From positions 12,958,491-13,022,490 of the forward strand of contig CM055113.1 in NCBI GenBank assembly GCA_029204225.1: a DNA stretch of 64,000 bases, read 5' to 3'. The stretch is from Diphasiastrum complanatum. Its lineage: Eukaryota; Streptophyta; Lycopodiopsida; Lycopodiales; Lycopodiaceae. The position numbers and the translations under genes were made by a program. The notes beneath the pieces are model-generated. The model did not search any database, was not told the origin of the DNA, and saw nothing but the letters and a program-made list of their open reading frames with translations. Below, in pieces: positions 11,616 to 22,666 of this stretch (within the stretch, counting starts at the first letter, position 1; the number at the start of each line of letters is the position of its first letter).

Positions 11616-12048
11616 TGTTGGAATGTAAATGGAATTGCTTACATTACCATAGGTTACTTTGACCCAAAAGGTCGAGAGTTGTGTAACCATGGTCATTTAT
11701 TATATTAGGCCTACTAAGCTTAGAGTTAGCTAAGTTAGTATGAAATTAACTTGGTAGGGACTCATGGGTCCACTAGGCCTAATTGTGACATTAAGTACCC
11801 CGACTTGACATATTGGAGGTACCTTATTCTTTCTATGTAACTTGTAGAAAGTTGGATAGTCATCTTGGACTATATATATGTGTGCATCCCATTTGTATAA
11901 GACACTTTTGTAAGCAATATTGTCTATTCTCCTTGGCTGTCCACGAGTTTCTACAAGAGGGTTTCTAGCCATCTCTCTCTTTCTTTTGAGAATGCTTTGT
12001 GAGATTGAATAGTTAAGATTCTGGATCCTTAGGCTTCTATTTCCTACA
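11616..12048 (+). mobile_element. Solo LTR inserted in LINE ORF1
   Basis: A 433-bp unit starts TGTTGGAA and ends TTCCTACA (7 of 8 inverted-end bases match). It is flanked by GTATA (11611-11615) and GTATC (12049-12053), a 5-bp target duplication with one mismatch. A TATA box (CTATATATATG) occurs near 11870. Removing the LTR and one flank joins LINE ORF1 as LQEKVKI-LEDENANLKEQ on the minus strand, which confirms the boundaries. Confidence 0.9.
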
Positions 12049-12053
12049 GTATC

Positions 12054-12250
12054 TTCACCTTTTCTTGTAGAGCGATAATACTGTACGAGTGCTTTTGAAG
12101 TTCGATTTCCATTTTGCTTATGATCGACCACACATCAAAATCCATGGGCGTTAGGGCGGCAGTAGTTGGAGCAATGGTGGGAGTTGGCGAGGCAGGAACT
12201 TCACTGGAAGTTTTCTTGCCTTTCCGGCGGGTGGTTAGTGTGTTATTTGG
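12054..12250 (-). pseudogene. LINE ORF1-like protein, N-terminal part
   Basis: The minus strand encodes TRRKGKKTSSEVPASPTP, a Thr/Ala/Pro linker, then FDVWSIISKMEIELQKHSY and IIALQEKVKI, a predicted coiled coil. This reads straight into LEDENANLKE at 11610 once the solo LTR is removed. A basic N-terminus, a linker and a coiled coil are the normal order in L1-type ORF1 proteins. The true start codon is not evident. Confidence 0.6.
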
Positions 12251-12259
12251 GAGCTATAT

Positions 12260-15200
12260 TTCTTGGCATGCAATATAGCATACAAGGCCGTCTAATTTGT
12301 ATTACGTGACCCAATATTTTTGTGTTGAGTAGCCCACACCATGTGGTTTTATTTGTTCTTGAAAGACCTTCTTTTTCTCATATATTAGTCGAAGACCAAA
12401 ATTTTTGTGGAGTATAAAAACTTTAATAGGAAGCATATAAGCAATCCTTTGTTTTTGGTTTGTTGTTTGCAACAAAGATGGTTGTGTTGGGTACAATCAA
12501 ATTGAAGTGCATTTTATGGGTACCTGTTGGATTGAATTGGGGGCAAGGTGCTTTTTTCCAAGGAAATTCAATTTAGAGATATGAATCGGCTGAATCGGAA
12601 TTGTGAGTCGATCAACATCGAATCGCGATTAAGTGAAACTATAGTGAGAATGCTCCATGAGAATTTTGCTGTGCACTAGGGTGCAAGGCAACGCACAAGT
12701 TTACCACTGATTCTGGAAGGGGAAGCAACACCTATTAACGTTGATCTTGAGTGCAAGGCAGCAGAGAGTTTATTTTGGTTTTGAAGACAGAAGAAAGAGT
12801 ATCAAAATATTGTGTATCCGTTCGTGCTAACTACCCCTTAGTGTAGTTTCAATCATATTAACTTCCATACCAACTTGTAGACAAGATTATTTACGTGATT
12901 TAGAGCTGTGTATCAGGTGAATTGGCAGAACTGGATAATACTCTGTGCAGTAAATATGATTAGATTTGACATTCGTTGCCATTTACAACAAAGCCTGCAA
13001 TTCTTGAATTATTTTGGTTGATATTCGTTGCCATGTACAACAAAGATTGAAGACCTTGAATAATGTAATGTTTGATAAATACAATTAGACTTAAGATTCT
13101 TTGCGACACAGACAACAAAGAAATGTTTTGATGTTACCATGAAAACATTTGCAAAGCTCTACATTAAAGTCTATTCAACATTTTATAAATTTGTGAGCAT
13201 TTGCAGGTTTAAGCTTCCATTTAAAGCATTATGAGACCTAAGCACTGGTTGGATGTGCTATTCCTAATTGTTATAATGCACATTCTTATGATGTGATTGT
13301 AACTCGTGTAGTTGAATGAATGAGGATCCAAATGACCAAGATTCTCTACATTCTTAGCTAGATTTGTGATTACGGGGTCTGTGGTTGTGTATTACAAAAC
13401 TAGTATCAAAACATTTACATGTGTTTGCCTAGTTTTTTTTATTGAGCCCTGATAAATACATCAACCAACTAGTTCCATGTCAACACAACCAGTAGCAATA
13501 CACAAACCAAGGTATCAGGACCTCTTGTCCTACTAATTAACCATATTCAAAAGGTTGCACATCTCTGAAAGGGAGACAGTTCATATAAAGCTAGCGAAAT
13601 GCCTCCAAGGTCAAGGCACAAGTTTCTCAAGTACAACAACACAAGGACTCAAATTGAAAGTGGAGGACCAGAATCCATGTAGTCAATACAAAACAAAAAA
13701 CGAAGCACCAAAAGTTCAGCCAGTTGAAACGTCAAAAAAGTTAGTCGTATTGGAAAAGCATGATTCTGTGCAAAGGACAACCATTGAAAAGGTTCAGCTG
13801 CTGCAGTGGACAAGGTAGGTTGCTTGTTCCAACTCTTCTGACCAAAATTTTTGTCTCTTCCATATTTGTTTAAGAAAGACTCCATACCTATTGGTCACAT
13901 TAAATTGGAACCATTCTAGAAGACACCACTTTATCGTTCTGTCTTCAAATATTTCAGATTCAAATTTACCATTGCCAAATGGTGACGTTTGCTACATTAA
14001 GGGTCTTTCCCTTATAAAAATATAGGACACATCGGCATTGTAGATGAATCATATGTTAGAAAAGTTGCAACATATGAACTATTACAAACATGTCAATGCT
14101 CCAGCTTCAACATGCAAATATCATAGAGTAAACAAATCGGGTAACTGCCATCAGACTTTCTCTTCTATCTCTGTCTCCTCCACGATCCCATTCTGTTGAT
14201 CCCAATATAGCTCTAACGTGACCTCAGCATGGACAGTTGCCTGAGCCCAATGGTTGGTAACCAACGAGGGCACCTTGGCCCAAGTTGACAGGTGTCACAG
14301 GTCTTGTGATCACCTAGCAAGCTGGAAGCAGAAAATCATGACTGTCTACTGGACCTAGCCATCAATGTGTGACAAGAAGCTAGCTAGCAAGTAGCCACGA
14401 CTTTCCCTCTTCACAACAATCCAAACGACAACAGCCAATTCACAACTTGTTTTTAGGGCAACAACCGCTGATGTGGTAGCACATTTTGCAATGCACTTTT
14501 GTAAGATCTTTTTTAAGGCATCGTAGTACCCACAGGGTAGTGCATTTTGAATAGGGTGTAGGGTCACCATCGTATTGCCATATTGATGCCTAGAAAGGAG
14601 CCAGCCAAAAGTCTTTAGCAAAGAATGGTTTCTTTTTGCAAAAAATCCATAGTTCGAGCAATTTTCAGAGTTTTTTAGTCGAAGATTGATAAAACCCCTG
14701 TTATTTATTGTTTGAGCTTAAACTATGGCACAAAAAAACCTACTATGAATGTACCTTCCACACATTTTCAGACCTGATTGCAAGAAAATTTTCTCCAATT
14801 TGGCTGTTGTATACTAATGGAGCCAAAAGTCTCAGTTTTTGTTACATTGTATTTTCCACATATTTGAAGGCCAAATGTTGATTTATGATGTCCGAGCGTT
14901 GATTGGCAGGGCATTTATTGCATCGGCCTTCAAGACCAGGGAGTAATCTACCCCCTTTTCTTTCTTTTTTGTGAATCCCATTTTTTTGTTTTCTCTTCTT
15001 TCTGTATGGATCATTTGTAGTTTGTTTGAAAAAAGAGAGAAAGTCTTTTTTTCTTTTAGCTTCCCATACAGATTTGCCCATTACTCTCACTATGGCCAAT
15101 GATCGAGTGGATATCACCTATTGCACTCTAGTCACCACCTAGTAGCCCTAATCATCCTATGTCTAGCCATGACCATAATCCAAGTGCAGCTAGGGCAAGT

Positions 15201-17758
15201 TCGCCTGCTAGTACTTCTTCCACGCAAGTTTGCACATGGCAGAGATGTGAATGATGCGTGGATTTGTGATAGGTAATTATGTGTCGTCATCTTAGTATGC
15301 TCCATCGTATCCATCACAATTCAAATCTTTTTTCTACATGACCTATTCATTTAGCACCTTATCATGATGATACGGATATTAAGCACAAATCCTATCTTTT
15401 TCTACATGACCTATCAGTATTCACAGTTCACAAGTGACATGCATGCTATCTGGACTGGTCACCCACTGCTAGATGCCATGTGCCAGGTGACATGAATAGC
15501 AAGTAGTCGGACTCGGAGGGCGTGCCTAGTACCTATAGTTGGGAATTCCATTCTACACACGGCCTTCTTAGTTTCACGAGCTTGGAGAGACAGTCTTGCG
15601 TATCCTCCTCCCCATCTTGAAGACAAGGACATGAAGCCTCCCTAGCCAACTGTTGATATTGTAGATCAGTGGTTACATAAATGGGAAGAATACTTTGACA
15701 TAGAGCGGTCCCCAAGTGATGAAGGTTGGCGAGTCCGCAAAGAGCTCCTCGATTTACTGACTTTGCTGACAGGTGATGGCGAAAGTTATTGAAGTCCAAT
15801 TAGGCCCTTTGCACCTGGGTTGATTTCAACCAAGCGTTCAGAGCTCAATTTATTCCTCCACATGAGCGTGTACATGCAACGGATGCTTGGTTTTTCATCA
15901 TTAGAGGCAGTACGCAGTGCAGGAATGTATAGAAAGGTACTTATCAAGATATCAAAGGAGATTCCCGAGTGGCTTGTGTTCCACAAGTTTATCCTCCAAA
16001 GACGGGGCGTAAGTAGGTGGAGCGGAGAATGGAGATAGGGTGAAGAGTAGAGGAGGACAAGAGACAAGAGTAGGGAAGGAAAAGGATTGATAGAATGCCA
16101 TGGAGGAAGTATAGAGGGGCAGCGATGAGGGAAAAACAAATACCCCCTATGAAAGGCTAGAAAGAGCTTTGATACAAGTTTTGAATGCGTTCACATATAT
16201 GGCATCAAATAAAGCATAGAGAGACTATATTTGAAGAATATCCTTCAAAGATTACAAAAAGATCACCAAATGCAATTATAGGCAAAGCCATACAAGCAAT
16301 GTAATTGAGTTCTCCCAGAAAGTGCCCAACCATCTCAATAATCAAAGCTAAATAATGAGTGTCTCCAGCTTCTATATATATTCTTCTGGGAAACCGTATA
16401 GGAACCTTCCAAGAAACCCATAATTAAAAAAGTAAAAGAGTTAACACTTTTGGAGCCCTAATATTCAAAATGATGGGCACACAGACACTGTATGTCCTCA
16501 ACAAATCCAGATTAAGTTTATTAAGGTTTACATGGCTTTTTAAGCATTCATTGCATGCAAATTGGTATTACATGGAGAGGATGCTGTCTTCCAGTATTTG
16601 GGAAAGCAATCCAGGGATCATGCACGATGTAGATGACAGACCAGATTCACAACTGCAGCCACAAGATGAGGACCTTCCACCTCTCAGCTTACATTAGAGA
16701 GTGACGATCTGGCCAGCAGTTTCAACTGACAAGTGTTCGGAGACACAGGCTAGTTGTAGGTAGAAAAGCCATCATCTTCCATACAAAGAGTTAGAGGCAG
16801 AGCCATGTAGTTCTAGATCACAAAGTTTAGTTTCTAGAGGCACCATAGATGTAAGACGGTAATGACGATATATTGTGCGCACACTGCACCTGTGATCCAT
16901 GAGCTCTGTGACGTTCGATCGTATGTATTATCTGACATCAATGATGGAACTCTCATTTGATATCGTTACCTTTTATTATGAGTCCTAACATTTATTATCT
17001 GATTTTCATTTATGGTCATTGAGTATTAAATCTTGAATCTTGATCATAAATGTATGCTTCATCATTCACAATGCACAAATCCCACGCTCATAGTTTTTTT
17101 CTTTCAATCTTTTTCAAGTCCTGAAAGTTCTAACTGTTGAAAGTTTTATTTCTAATTTGTAAATCACAAATACAATGTTAAAATTAGAATCATGATTCAT
17201 GCACTGTTGGACATTAAATTTATTCGTACCAAGCTTTTAGATTATACATTGTAAAGTTGTGTTTATCCTAAATCTGATGATTGATCGTTGATGAAATTAT
17301 GAACTATGATTGAAATTTGAAATTTGAATATGTATTATGGATTTTGTATCTCTATTTAGTAATAGTAGTAACTTCTTAGCTATTAACAGAATTTAACATC
17401 CCAATTTCCTAAAACCATATAAAAACGATCTTTTCCAAAAACAAAAAAAACACAAAATCAGTTCATATTAATACAAATCCTTCAAAATCAGTTCATATCG
17501 ATTTGAATCTCAATTGAATTCTTCTCAACTTAAATCGGCTGGTAACTATGTCATACCCTGGTGACCTCCATTGGGCCTTTGCCTGCAGGAGCTTCACAAG
17601 CACCCATGCAAGTATGCATGAAAAGTCTAGAGCAGTGCTTCACAAAGATCTGGACCCTGTCATAGACTGGTCAGCAATCTACCGACTCCGTTATTTTACA
17701 CACCTGTAACGTCCATTTAGTCCTCATCATCGCCAGTTTGCCACCGTTTTCTCGGTAC
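12260..17758. other. Intronic sequence without recognised gene
   Basis: 5.5 kb inside the VTT intron. I see no domain, LTR ends or terminal inverted repeats that I can defend. GAATCG-type words cluster at 12583-12640 and resemble the hAT subterminal words at 17.8 and 20.6 kb, but no element could be bounded. Open stretches such as 15786-16139 (minus) look random. Confidence 0.45.
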
Positions 17759-18849
17759 TGTTGGGTTATGAGAGAATTAAGCAATGTTTTGTAACATGAT
17801 TTAATACCATGCAGATGAAAGTTCCATAGTTGCAGCGAATCGCAATTCGCTGTCAGAATCGTTGAAAAAAAAAAACAGTATATTCTGATTTTTAGGCCTC
17901 CTCGTGGCCAGAATCGCGCTACTAGAAGAGGAGGCAATTTTTTCTTTTGTGAGCTATAGGCGTCCGATCTTCGCATGTGGATAGTCGGCAGGCATCTACT
18001 CGGCGATATGGAGGTGGTGTGCATGGTGCCAAGGGGATCTGAGCTTCGTGGAGAGCGAAATGACCAATTTTCGATATTTGGTAAGTGTAGGCTTAATTTT
18101 TTGCAAGTGTTGACATTGAGTTGTACGCAACCAAATCGAGCGTAGTTTCGCTCTAGACCACCTTTCTTTATGCACACGGTGATTCCTATGGCATCAATTT
18201 CAGCCGTTACGGCACGCCTAGCAAGATTTGAACACCACATTCCAAATGCATGTGCAGTTTTGCCGTTTTCACAAAATGACTTGTGGGCAACCGATTCAAG
18301 TGATGTCTGAGCCTAGAATGCATTTCCACATGCCTACAGAGACTCCCATGACCTCCGTTCCGCCCGTCTTCGTCCGTATCAAAAATTTCAAATTTCATGC
18401 CCTAATTCCATGTTTTTTAGGGTTTAGGCATGGAGCATCGTGCAAGCATCTGCCAAGGCGTGGTTTAGGCCTACAATGCACTCCTTTATGCCTGCACGGA
18501 CTCCCACGCTAACGGCAGTCGCCCGCTATCGCTCATACTGAAATAATTCTATCCCACGCCCTAATCCCATGTGTTTCTTGGCACTTGCTATGATGTGTGA
18601 ATTGGAATCATTGTGATATATGCTCTGATATTTTGAGCTCTATTGTAGCCTGCTGATGTTGTTCAATGCAGTGTATTTTCTTCTACTGAACATTTGCTTG
18701 CTTATTTTTGTTTGCAAGTTTGATCTCGTGTCGATACGATGCCAGTGCGGGGCCGAGGCCTTTGGGAAAGGTTGAGCTTACCGAGGGGGATGTGGCTACA
18801 CACCATGGCATGGAGATGCTTGCATTACGGTGGTCACTTCACAGAATAA

Positions 18850-20129
18850 TTCACCAAGGTTAGGGCTCACTTACTGCGGGTCAGAGGGCCAGATGGACGG
18901 GCATTGGGCATATCTGATTGCCCCAAGATTTCTGACGGGGAGATGCAGAGATTGTCTAGTATGTACGGGCCCGATGCTGCATCACAGGGTTCTAGACAGG
19001 GACTTGTAGTAGGAGCAGCATTTTTCCGGTCCATTGTGTTCGGTGATGAGTTCTGGACACATGCTGAGGAGATTGTTGGGGTCCTTCTACCCATTTTCAG
19101 AGTGTTGTGCTTGGTAGACCGTGAGGGGTGCACTCTCGGTCTCATTTACGAGTTCATGATGGGGGCGGAGGCACAGGGGGATGACCTGGCTGACCTGCTG
19201 GTGGACCCTGATGCGAAGACATAGGAGGAGCCAGCCATTCTTGCACGTAGGCCTAGAGGGAAACCTAGAGGTTCTGGGAGGCGGGGGCTGAGTTCACTTT
19301 TTGTAGACAGGAGTGGAGCATCACAGGCAGCCATCGGCCAGGCATCCTCACAGTGGGTAGGGCTGTCATGTGCCAAACCCCAAACTAATAGCAATAGCAA
19401 TGAAGTAAAGCTAGAAGCAAGATAATAACAAGACATCCATGATAGCATATCAATAGAAAGCTAGAAACAATGAGATCTCAATGGAATCACATCAGCAATG
19501 AAAGAAAGAGTACAATCAATGGAAATGGAGCATTGATTCATGTGGATAGGGCACATGAGACCTAGCAATGGAGATCCTTATGGCTTACATTCACAAGGAA
19601 GCTAGAAGCTCTCACTTGCAAAGGAGCCAAAAGATTCAAAAATTGATGTCTCTTGCCTAATTATAGACAATGCTCTCACTTAACTAAACTTAACTATCTT
19701 GAGGGATAGTTCGCCCTTGTTAAGTATTATTTAGCCTACATTGGGCCTTTTGGGCCTACAAAGCTTACATTGGATAGTATCTTGCATGTATAAGCATGGA
19801 TGTACTAAAATACATGACAAGGGCCATCCCAGGCCGTAGGATCACAGCCACCTGACACACAGACACGTAGCACTAGACACAGGGGTGGGGGCAGCCAGAT
19901 GGGGGCCAGAGGAGGGGAGAGAGGCAGAGGCAGAGGTAGAGGTAGAGGCAGGGGGAGGGGGGGGATCCAGAGCCAGAGCACTCAGCAGAGATCCAAAGCA
20001 CACAGCAGAGCCAAGGCCACACCACGGCGTATGGTTCCCTCCGGTTCCGATTCATCTGCAGACCATTGGGATCAGCAGATAGGCACAGACTTGGAGGATT
20101 CTGATTACCATGACTCCGACGAGTCTTAG
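18850..20129 (+). pseudogene. hAT transposase C-terminal region, interrupted
   Basis: From about 18850 to 19224 one frame encodes FRSIVFGDEFWTHAEEIVGV and LVDREGCTLGLIYEFMMGAE, which resembles the FW..V..I...P....LRLVDGE.K..MGYIYEAM block of plant hAT transposases. A stop at 19222 interrupts it, then a solo LTR (19364-19819) splits it. The frame resumes as a Gly/Arg repeat (GERGRGRGRGRGRGRGG, about 19915-19965) and an acidic tail (DLEDSDYHDSDES) ending at 20129. The N-terminal BED finger and the catalytic DDE core were not found, so this is non-functional. The Arg-Gly tail is unusual for hAT and could be a microsatellite-derived extension. Confidence 0.5.
19364..19819 (-). mobile_element. Solo LTR (TGTCATGT family), copy 1
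   Basis: A 456-bp unit with perfect inverted ends TGTCATGT/ACATGACA, flanked on both sides by AGGGC (19359-19363 and 19820-19824). On the minus strand it shares many blocks with 44982-45560, including CCTCAAGATAGTTA and CATTGTCTATAA, so this copy is in minus orientation. Confidence 0.92.
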
Positions 20130-20295
20130 TTGTATAGTTTTTCATTACGTTCATGGAACATCATTGTACCCCATTTTGGTGCCATGTGGCCCGATATTAT
20201 ATATTATCATGATCCTATTCACAGCAATGTCGTGATTCAGTACTATTCGTTATGGTTTTAGTTCCGTAACTTCGGTTTTATGGTTTATGATTTAT

Positions 20296-20299
<4 letters not shown>

Positions 20300-20329
<30 letters not shown>
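20300..20329. repeat. (GA)n microsatellite
   Basis: About 15 GA units near the right end of the hAT element. Confidence 0.95.
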
Positions 20330-20332
<3 letters not shown>

Positions 20333-20423
20333 GGTTGAAAAACGATTCTATACGGTTGAAAAATGTTTCATTTAAGGTTCAGCATGGTTCAAAATGATTG
20401 AGCATGGTTTTTGTTCAGTTTGT

Positions 20424-20431
<8 letters not shown>

Positions 20432-20482
<51 letters not shown>
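20432..20482. repeat. (GA)n microsatellite
   Basis: About 25 GA units, 100 bp downstream of the previous GA tract in the same hAT element. The spacing sequence contains repeated words (ATGGTT, GGTTGAAAA), suggesting local duplication. Confidence 0.95.
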
Positions 20483-20487
<5 letters not shown>

Positions 20488-20960
20488 TCCTATTATGAAC
20501 ATATTGGGGCATTCTCTTTTTTTTGTTAATTTTTTATATTAAAAGGAGCTATGGCATAAACCTGAATGCACCTAAATTGGACCATCCTGCACCCGAAACA
20601 TTCGGCAAACTAAAAAAAACGATTCTAAATAATTTTAGAATTTTTTCGAATTGCGATTCTGAACCGCAATTTGGACCGCGATTCTGAATCGCAGTGCATC
20701 TATGGATGAAACAGCCTTCCATTGTCTTCAAAAACACATCCATTCGGGAAGTAAGGAAAAATTGAACATATCAAGAATCCACAGAAGCTGTCATTATTCA
20801 ACCAAAGAAGATATTGCAAAGAACTCTGATTTTTTTGGATGCCTGACCCTTCCAGCGTGGGCAGGCTTTTATAGCCAAGGCCCAGGCAGAGTAATGCCAA
20901 GAAGAGGATGACACGGATAGCTACAAGTGGTGCGGATTGATGACATCAGCAAACACAAAG

Positions 20961-21546
20961 ACACCGACATCCCTCCCGCAAGCAAAACATCTAACATTAG
21001 TCGATTAATTTTATGTTTTTCTTCTTCTTTGACTATGTCTAAAAATCCCTTCACCTACATGTAGACTTTGCATCTTCACACTCCATTGTTGTGTGGTCTA
21101 TGCAACCATACATGGACTATGATTTTGATTTTTAATTTAGCTGACATCTACAAGAAGCTACAGAAAAATTCATTTCATGTTTAGAACCTGAATGCTGAGA
21201 TGCAGATTTCTTTGCACTCCTCCACGTCCATCAAGTTTTTTTTTGATAAGATTCCTTGTCTCCATAATCAAACATGCGCAAGATCTTTGGTTAATGACCA
21301 CTGAATCGAGGGATCAATTGCTTTGAAGTAATTTGTGATGCAGTTTGCTTTCTTCAAGATGATTTTCTTTGGTTCTGACCACTTCAAGGAAATGGAGCTC
21401 GGATAGAACTCATTGCATCACAAGCAGCTGCAGTGTAGAGGGAGACGTGGACCTCAGAGAGAAAGGAGCTGAGCGAGCGCAGGTGGAGAGAGAGTGAAGA
21501 GATCGTTGGCTGAGCAAACCATGGCATTGTGTGGCCCCATAACCTT
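20961..21546. other. Spacer between the two copies of repeat X
   Basis: Nothing coding recognised. On the minus strand, 21384-21546 holds a CT-rich leader-like stretch (CTCTCTCTCCACCTGCGCTC) that follows repeat X copy 2, and may belong to a longer transcribed unit. Confidence 0.35.
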
Positions 21547-21855
21547 TCTTGGGTTATGAGAGAATTAAGCAATGTTTTGTAACATGATTTAATAACAGGC
21601 AGATGAAACAGCCTTAGGTTGTCTTCAAAAACACATCCATTCAAGAAGTAAAGAGAGATTGAACATATCAAGAATGCACAGAGGCTGGCATCATTCAACA
21701 AAGAAGATATTACAAAGAACTCTGATTGTTTTGGATGCCTGACCCTCCCAGCGTGGGCAGGCTTTATAGCCAAAACCCAGGCAGGGTAATGCCGAGAAGA
21801 GGATGACACGTATAGCTACAGGTGGTGCGGATTGATGACATCCGCAAACACAAAG
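21547..21855 (-). repeat. Repeat X, copy 2 (uninterrupted)
   Basis: About 309 bp matching the two halves of copy 1. Both copies share GATGCCTGACCC and GCGTGGGCAGGC. The minus strand has GGCTATAAAGCC near 21757-21768 as a good TATA box, followed by GC-rich sequence. The match ends at AACACAAAG on one side and TTGGGTTATG on the other. It serves as the empty site for the hAT insertion. Confidence 0.78.
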
Positions 21856-22355
21856 TTGTTTTGCTTGACACCATCCTTCTGAAGAAAGATATGAGACACC
21901 CTAAGCTTGCTAGTATTGTTCAACCAAGAGCCTCTGTTTTTTATCAACCGCTTCATAAAGGTTCATTCATTGAATACTTGGGCACGCCTTAGTAGAATTT
22001 GAAGGATTGCTGCCTAGAACATCAGCTTGTTTCAGCATATAGTCATGACGATTCCAAGCACGATTGCATCACGTAAAGTGAGTATTATCAGCAACTACAA
22101 GGCTTGATTTTAGGTCCTGGCAATGCTGTAAAGAATTTGCTGTTCATAGATCAGAAAAACCAATCTAAAATTGCCTTCCCTAACGTTCTACAAATAGCGC
22201 ACAGAAAATGATGCTCTGCTTGCATACTGTTGTTTGCAAACGACAAAAACATAAAGAAAATCTTTCAACATTCTTAAAAAAACAGAAAAAAATGACGAGA
22301 AAATATTCACCTAAATGCCATACGATCCAAGAAAGGAAAACTTCAACCAATTTAC
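21856..22355. other. First part of the VTT intron
   Basis: Ordinary intronic sequence next to the donor site at 22355. No repeat boundary or coding motif seen. Confidence 0.4.
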
Positions 22356-22666
22356 CTTCCAAGCCAGAATGCCAAAGCAGCCCCCGAAACTTTCGCGCAG
22401 AAGACGCACAGCACTCCGTTGAAAAATCCGAAGATGAAAGCTGCTGCCGCTTCAAACGCTATAGCATATGGAAAGCAAAAAGCAATGGCCACAGTGTGCA
22501 CCAGCACGAACACCGGCATTGCCCAATTCCCGAGACTCTCAGAATGCATCTTTATGCTCTCTGCAAACGCTCTTTTGTCACCCCCGTACACTGCTGATAC
22601 AAATACATAGATCCCGGCCGTCACAGCCAAAAACAAGAGCAGAGATACATGAGCAGCTTGCGCCAT
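22356..22666 (-). CDS. VTT-domain (SNARE-associated Golgi / TMEM64-like) membrane protein, exon 1
   Basis: First coding exon, residues 1-104. The start is the ATG at 22664-22666 (MAQAAHVSLLLFL). The frame is open further up to a GTG at 22714, but a TGA sits at 22721-22723 with no ATG between, so this ATG is the only possible start. The protein opens with a hydrophobic segment (LLLFLAVTAGIYVFV), then a polar stretch, then the first half of the VTT domain: VFVLVHTVAIAF, FPYAIAFEAAAAFIFGFF and AKVSGAALAFWLGR. The exon ends at GGAAG|GTAAATT. With exon 2 the protein has 282 residues, usual for this family. Likely site of action is the ER/Golgi membrane system. The frame is intact and under no obvious decay, so I take this as a living gene. 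Confidence 0.87.

Larger units (their letters stand above)
17822..20704 (+). mobile_element. hAT-type DNA transposon, decayed
   Basis: The element has short inverted ends (CATAGTTGCA at 17825 and the complement of TGCATCTATG at 20704). Both ends carry subterminal GAATCGC/GCGATTC words. It sits between GATGAAAG (17814-17821) and GATGAAAC (20705-20712), an 8-bp duplication with one mismatch, as expected of hAT. The uninterrupted second copy of repeat X at 21.6 kb shows the empty site GATGAAAC. A transposase remnant lies at about 18850-20129 and is itself broken by a solo LTR. The left boundary is uncertain by 3 bp. Confidence 0.72.
17759..20960 (-). repeat. Repeat X, copy 1, split by a hAT insertion
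   Basis: The pieces 17759-17821 and 20705-20960 together match 21547-21855 at high identity over about 310 bp; the 2.9 kb between them is the hAT element. On the minus strand the repeat contains a TATA box (GGCTATAAAAGCC) in a short GC-rich setting. It looks like a promoter plus leader, or an LTR. The end match TTGGGTTATGAGAG is shared by both copies. No target duplication was found, so its class is open. Confidence 0.7.
9620..22355 (-). other. 12.7-kb intron of the VTT gene
   Basis: The intron is bounded by GGAAG|GTAAATT at 22356/22355 and TTTGCAG|GGCAC at 9620/9619, both on the minus strand. It is filled with transposon remains: a LINE, two solo LTRs, a hAT element, GA microsatellites and a duplicated TATA-bearing repeat. 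The domain alignment across the junction is continuous, so no further exon is required. I infer it from frame and splice sites; there is no transcript evidence here. Confidence 0.8.

Noticed and set aside
12583-12640. GAATCG-type words as a second hAT end
   Set aside because: They resemble the subterminal words of the hAT at 17.8-20.7 kb, but no terminal inverted repeat or 8-bp duplication could be placed.
17671-18240. 189-codon minus-strand open frame
   Set aside because: It runs across the boundary between repeat X and the hAT end and reads through a poly-A/T tract. No domain is seen, so it is chance openness.
19873-20154. 93-codon frame opposite the hAT Arg-Gly tail
   Set aside because: The Leu/Cys/Ser pattern is simply the complement of the RG-coding repeat.
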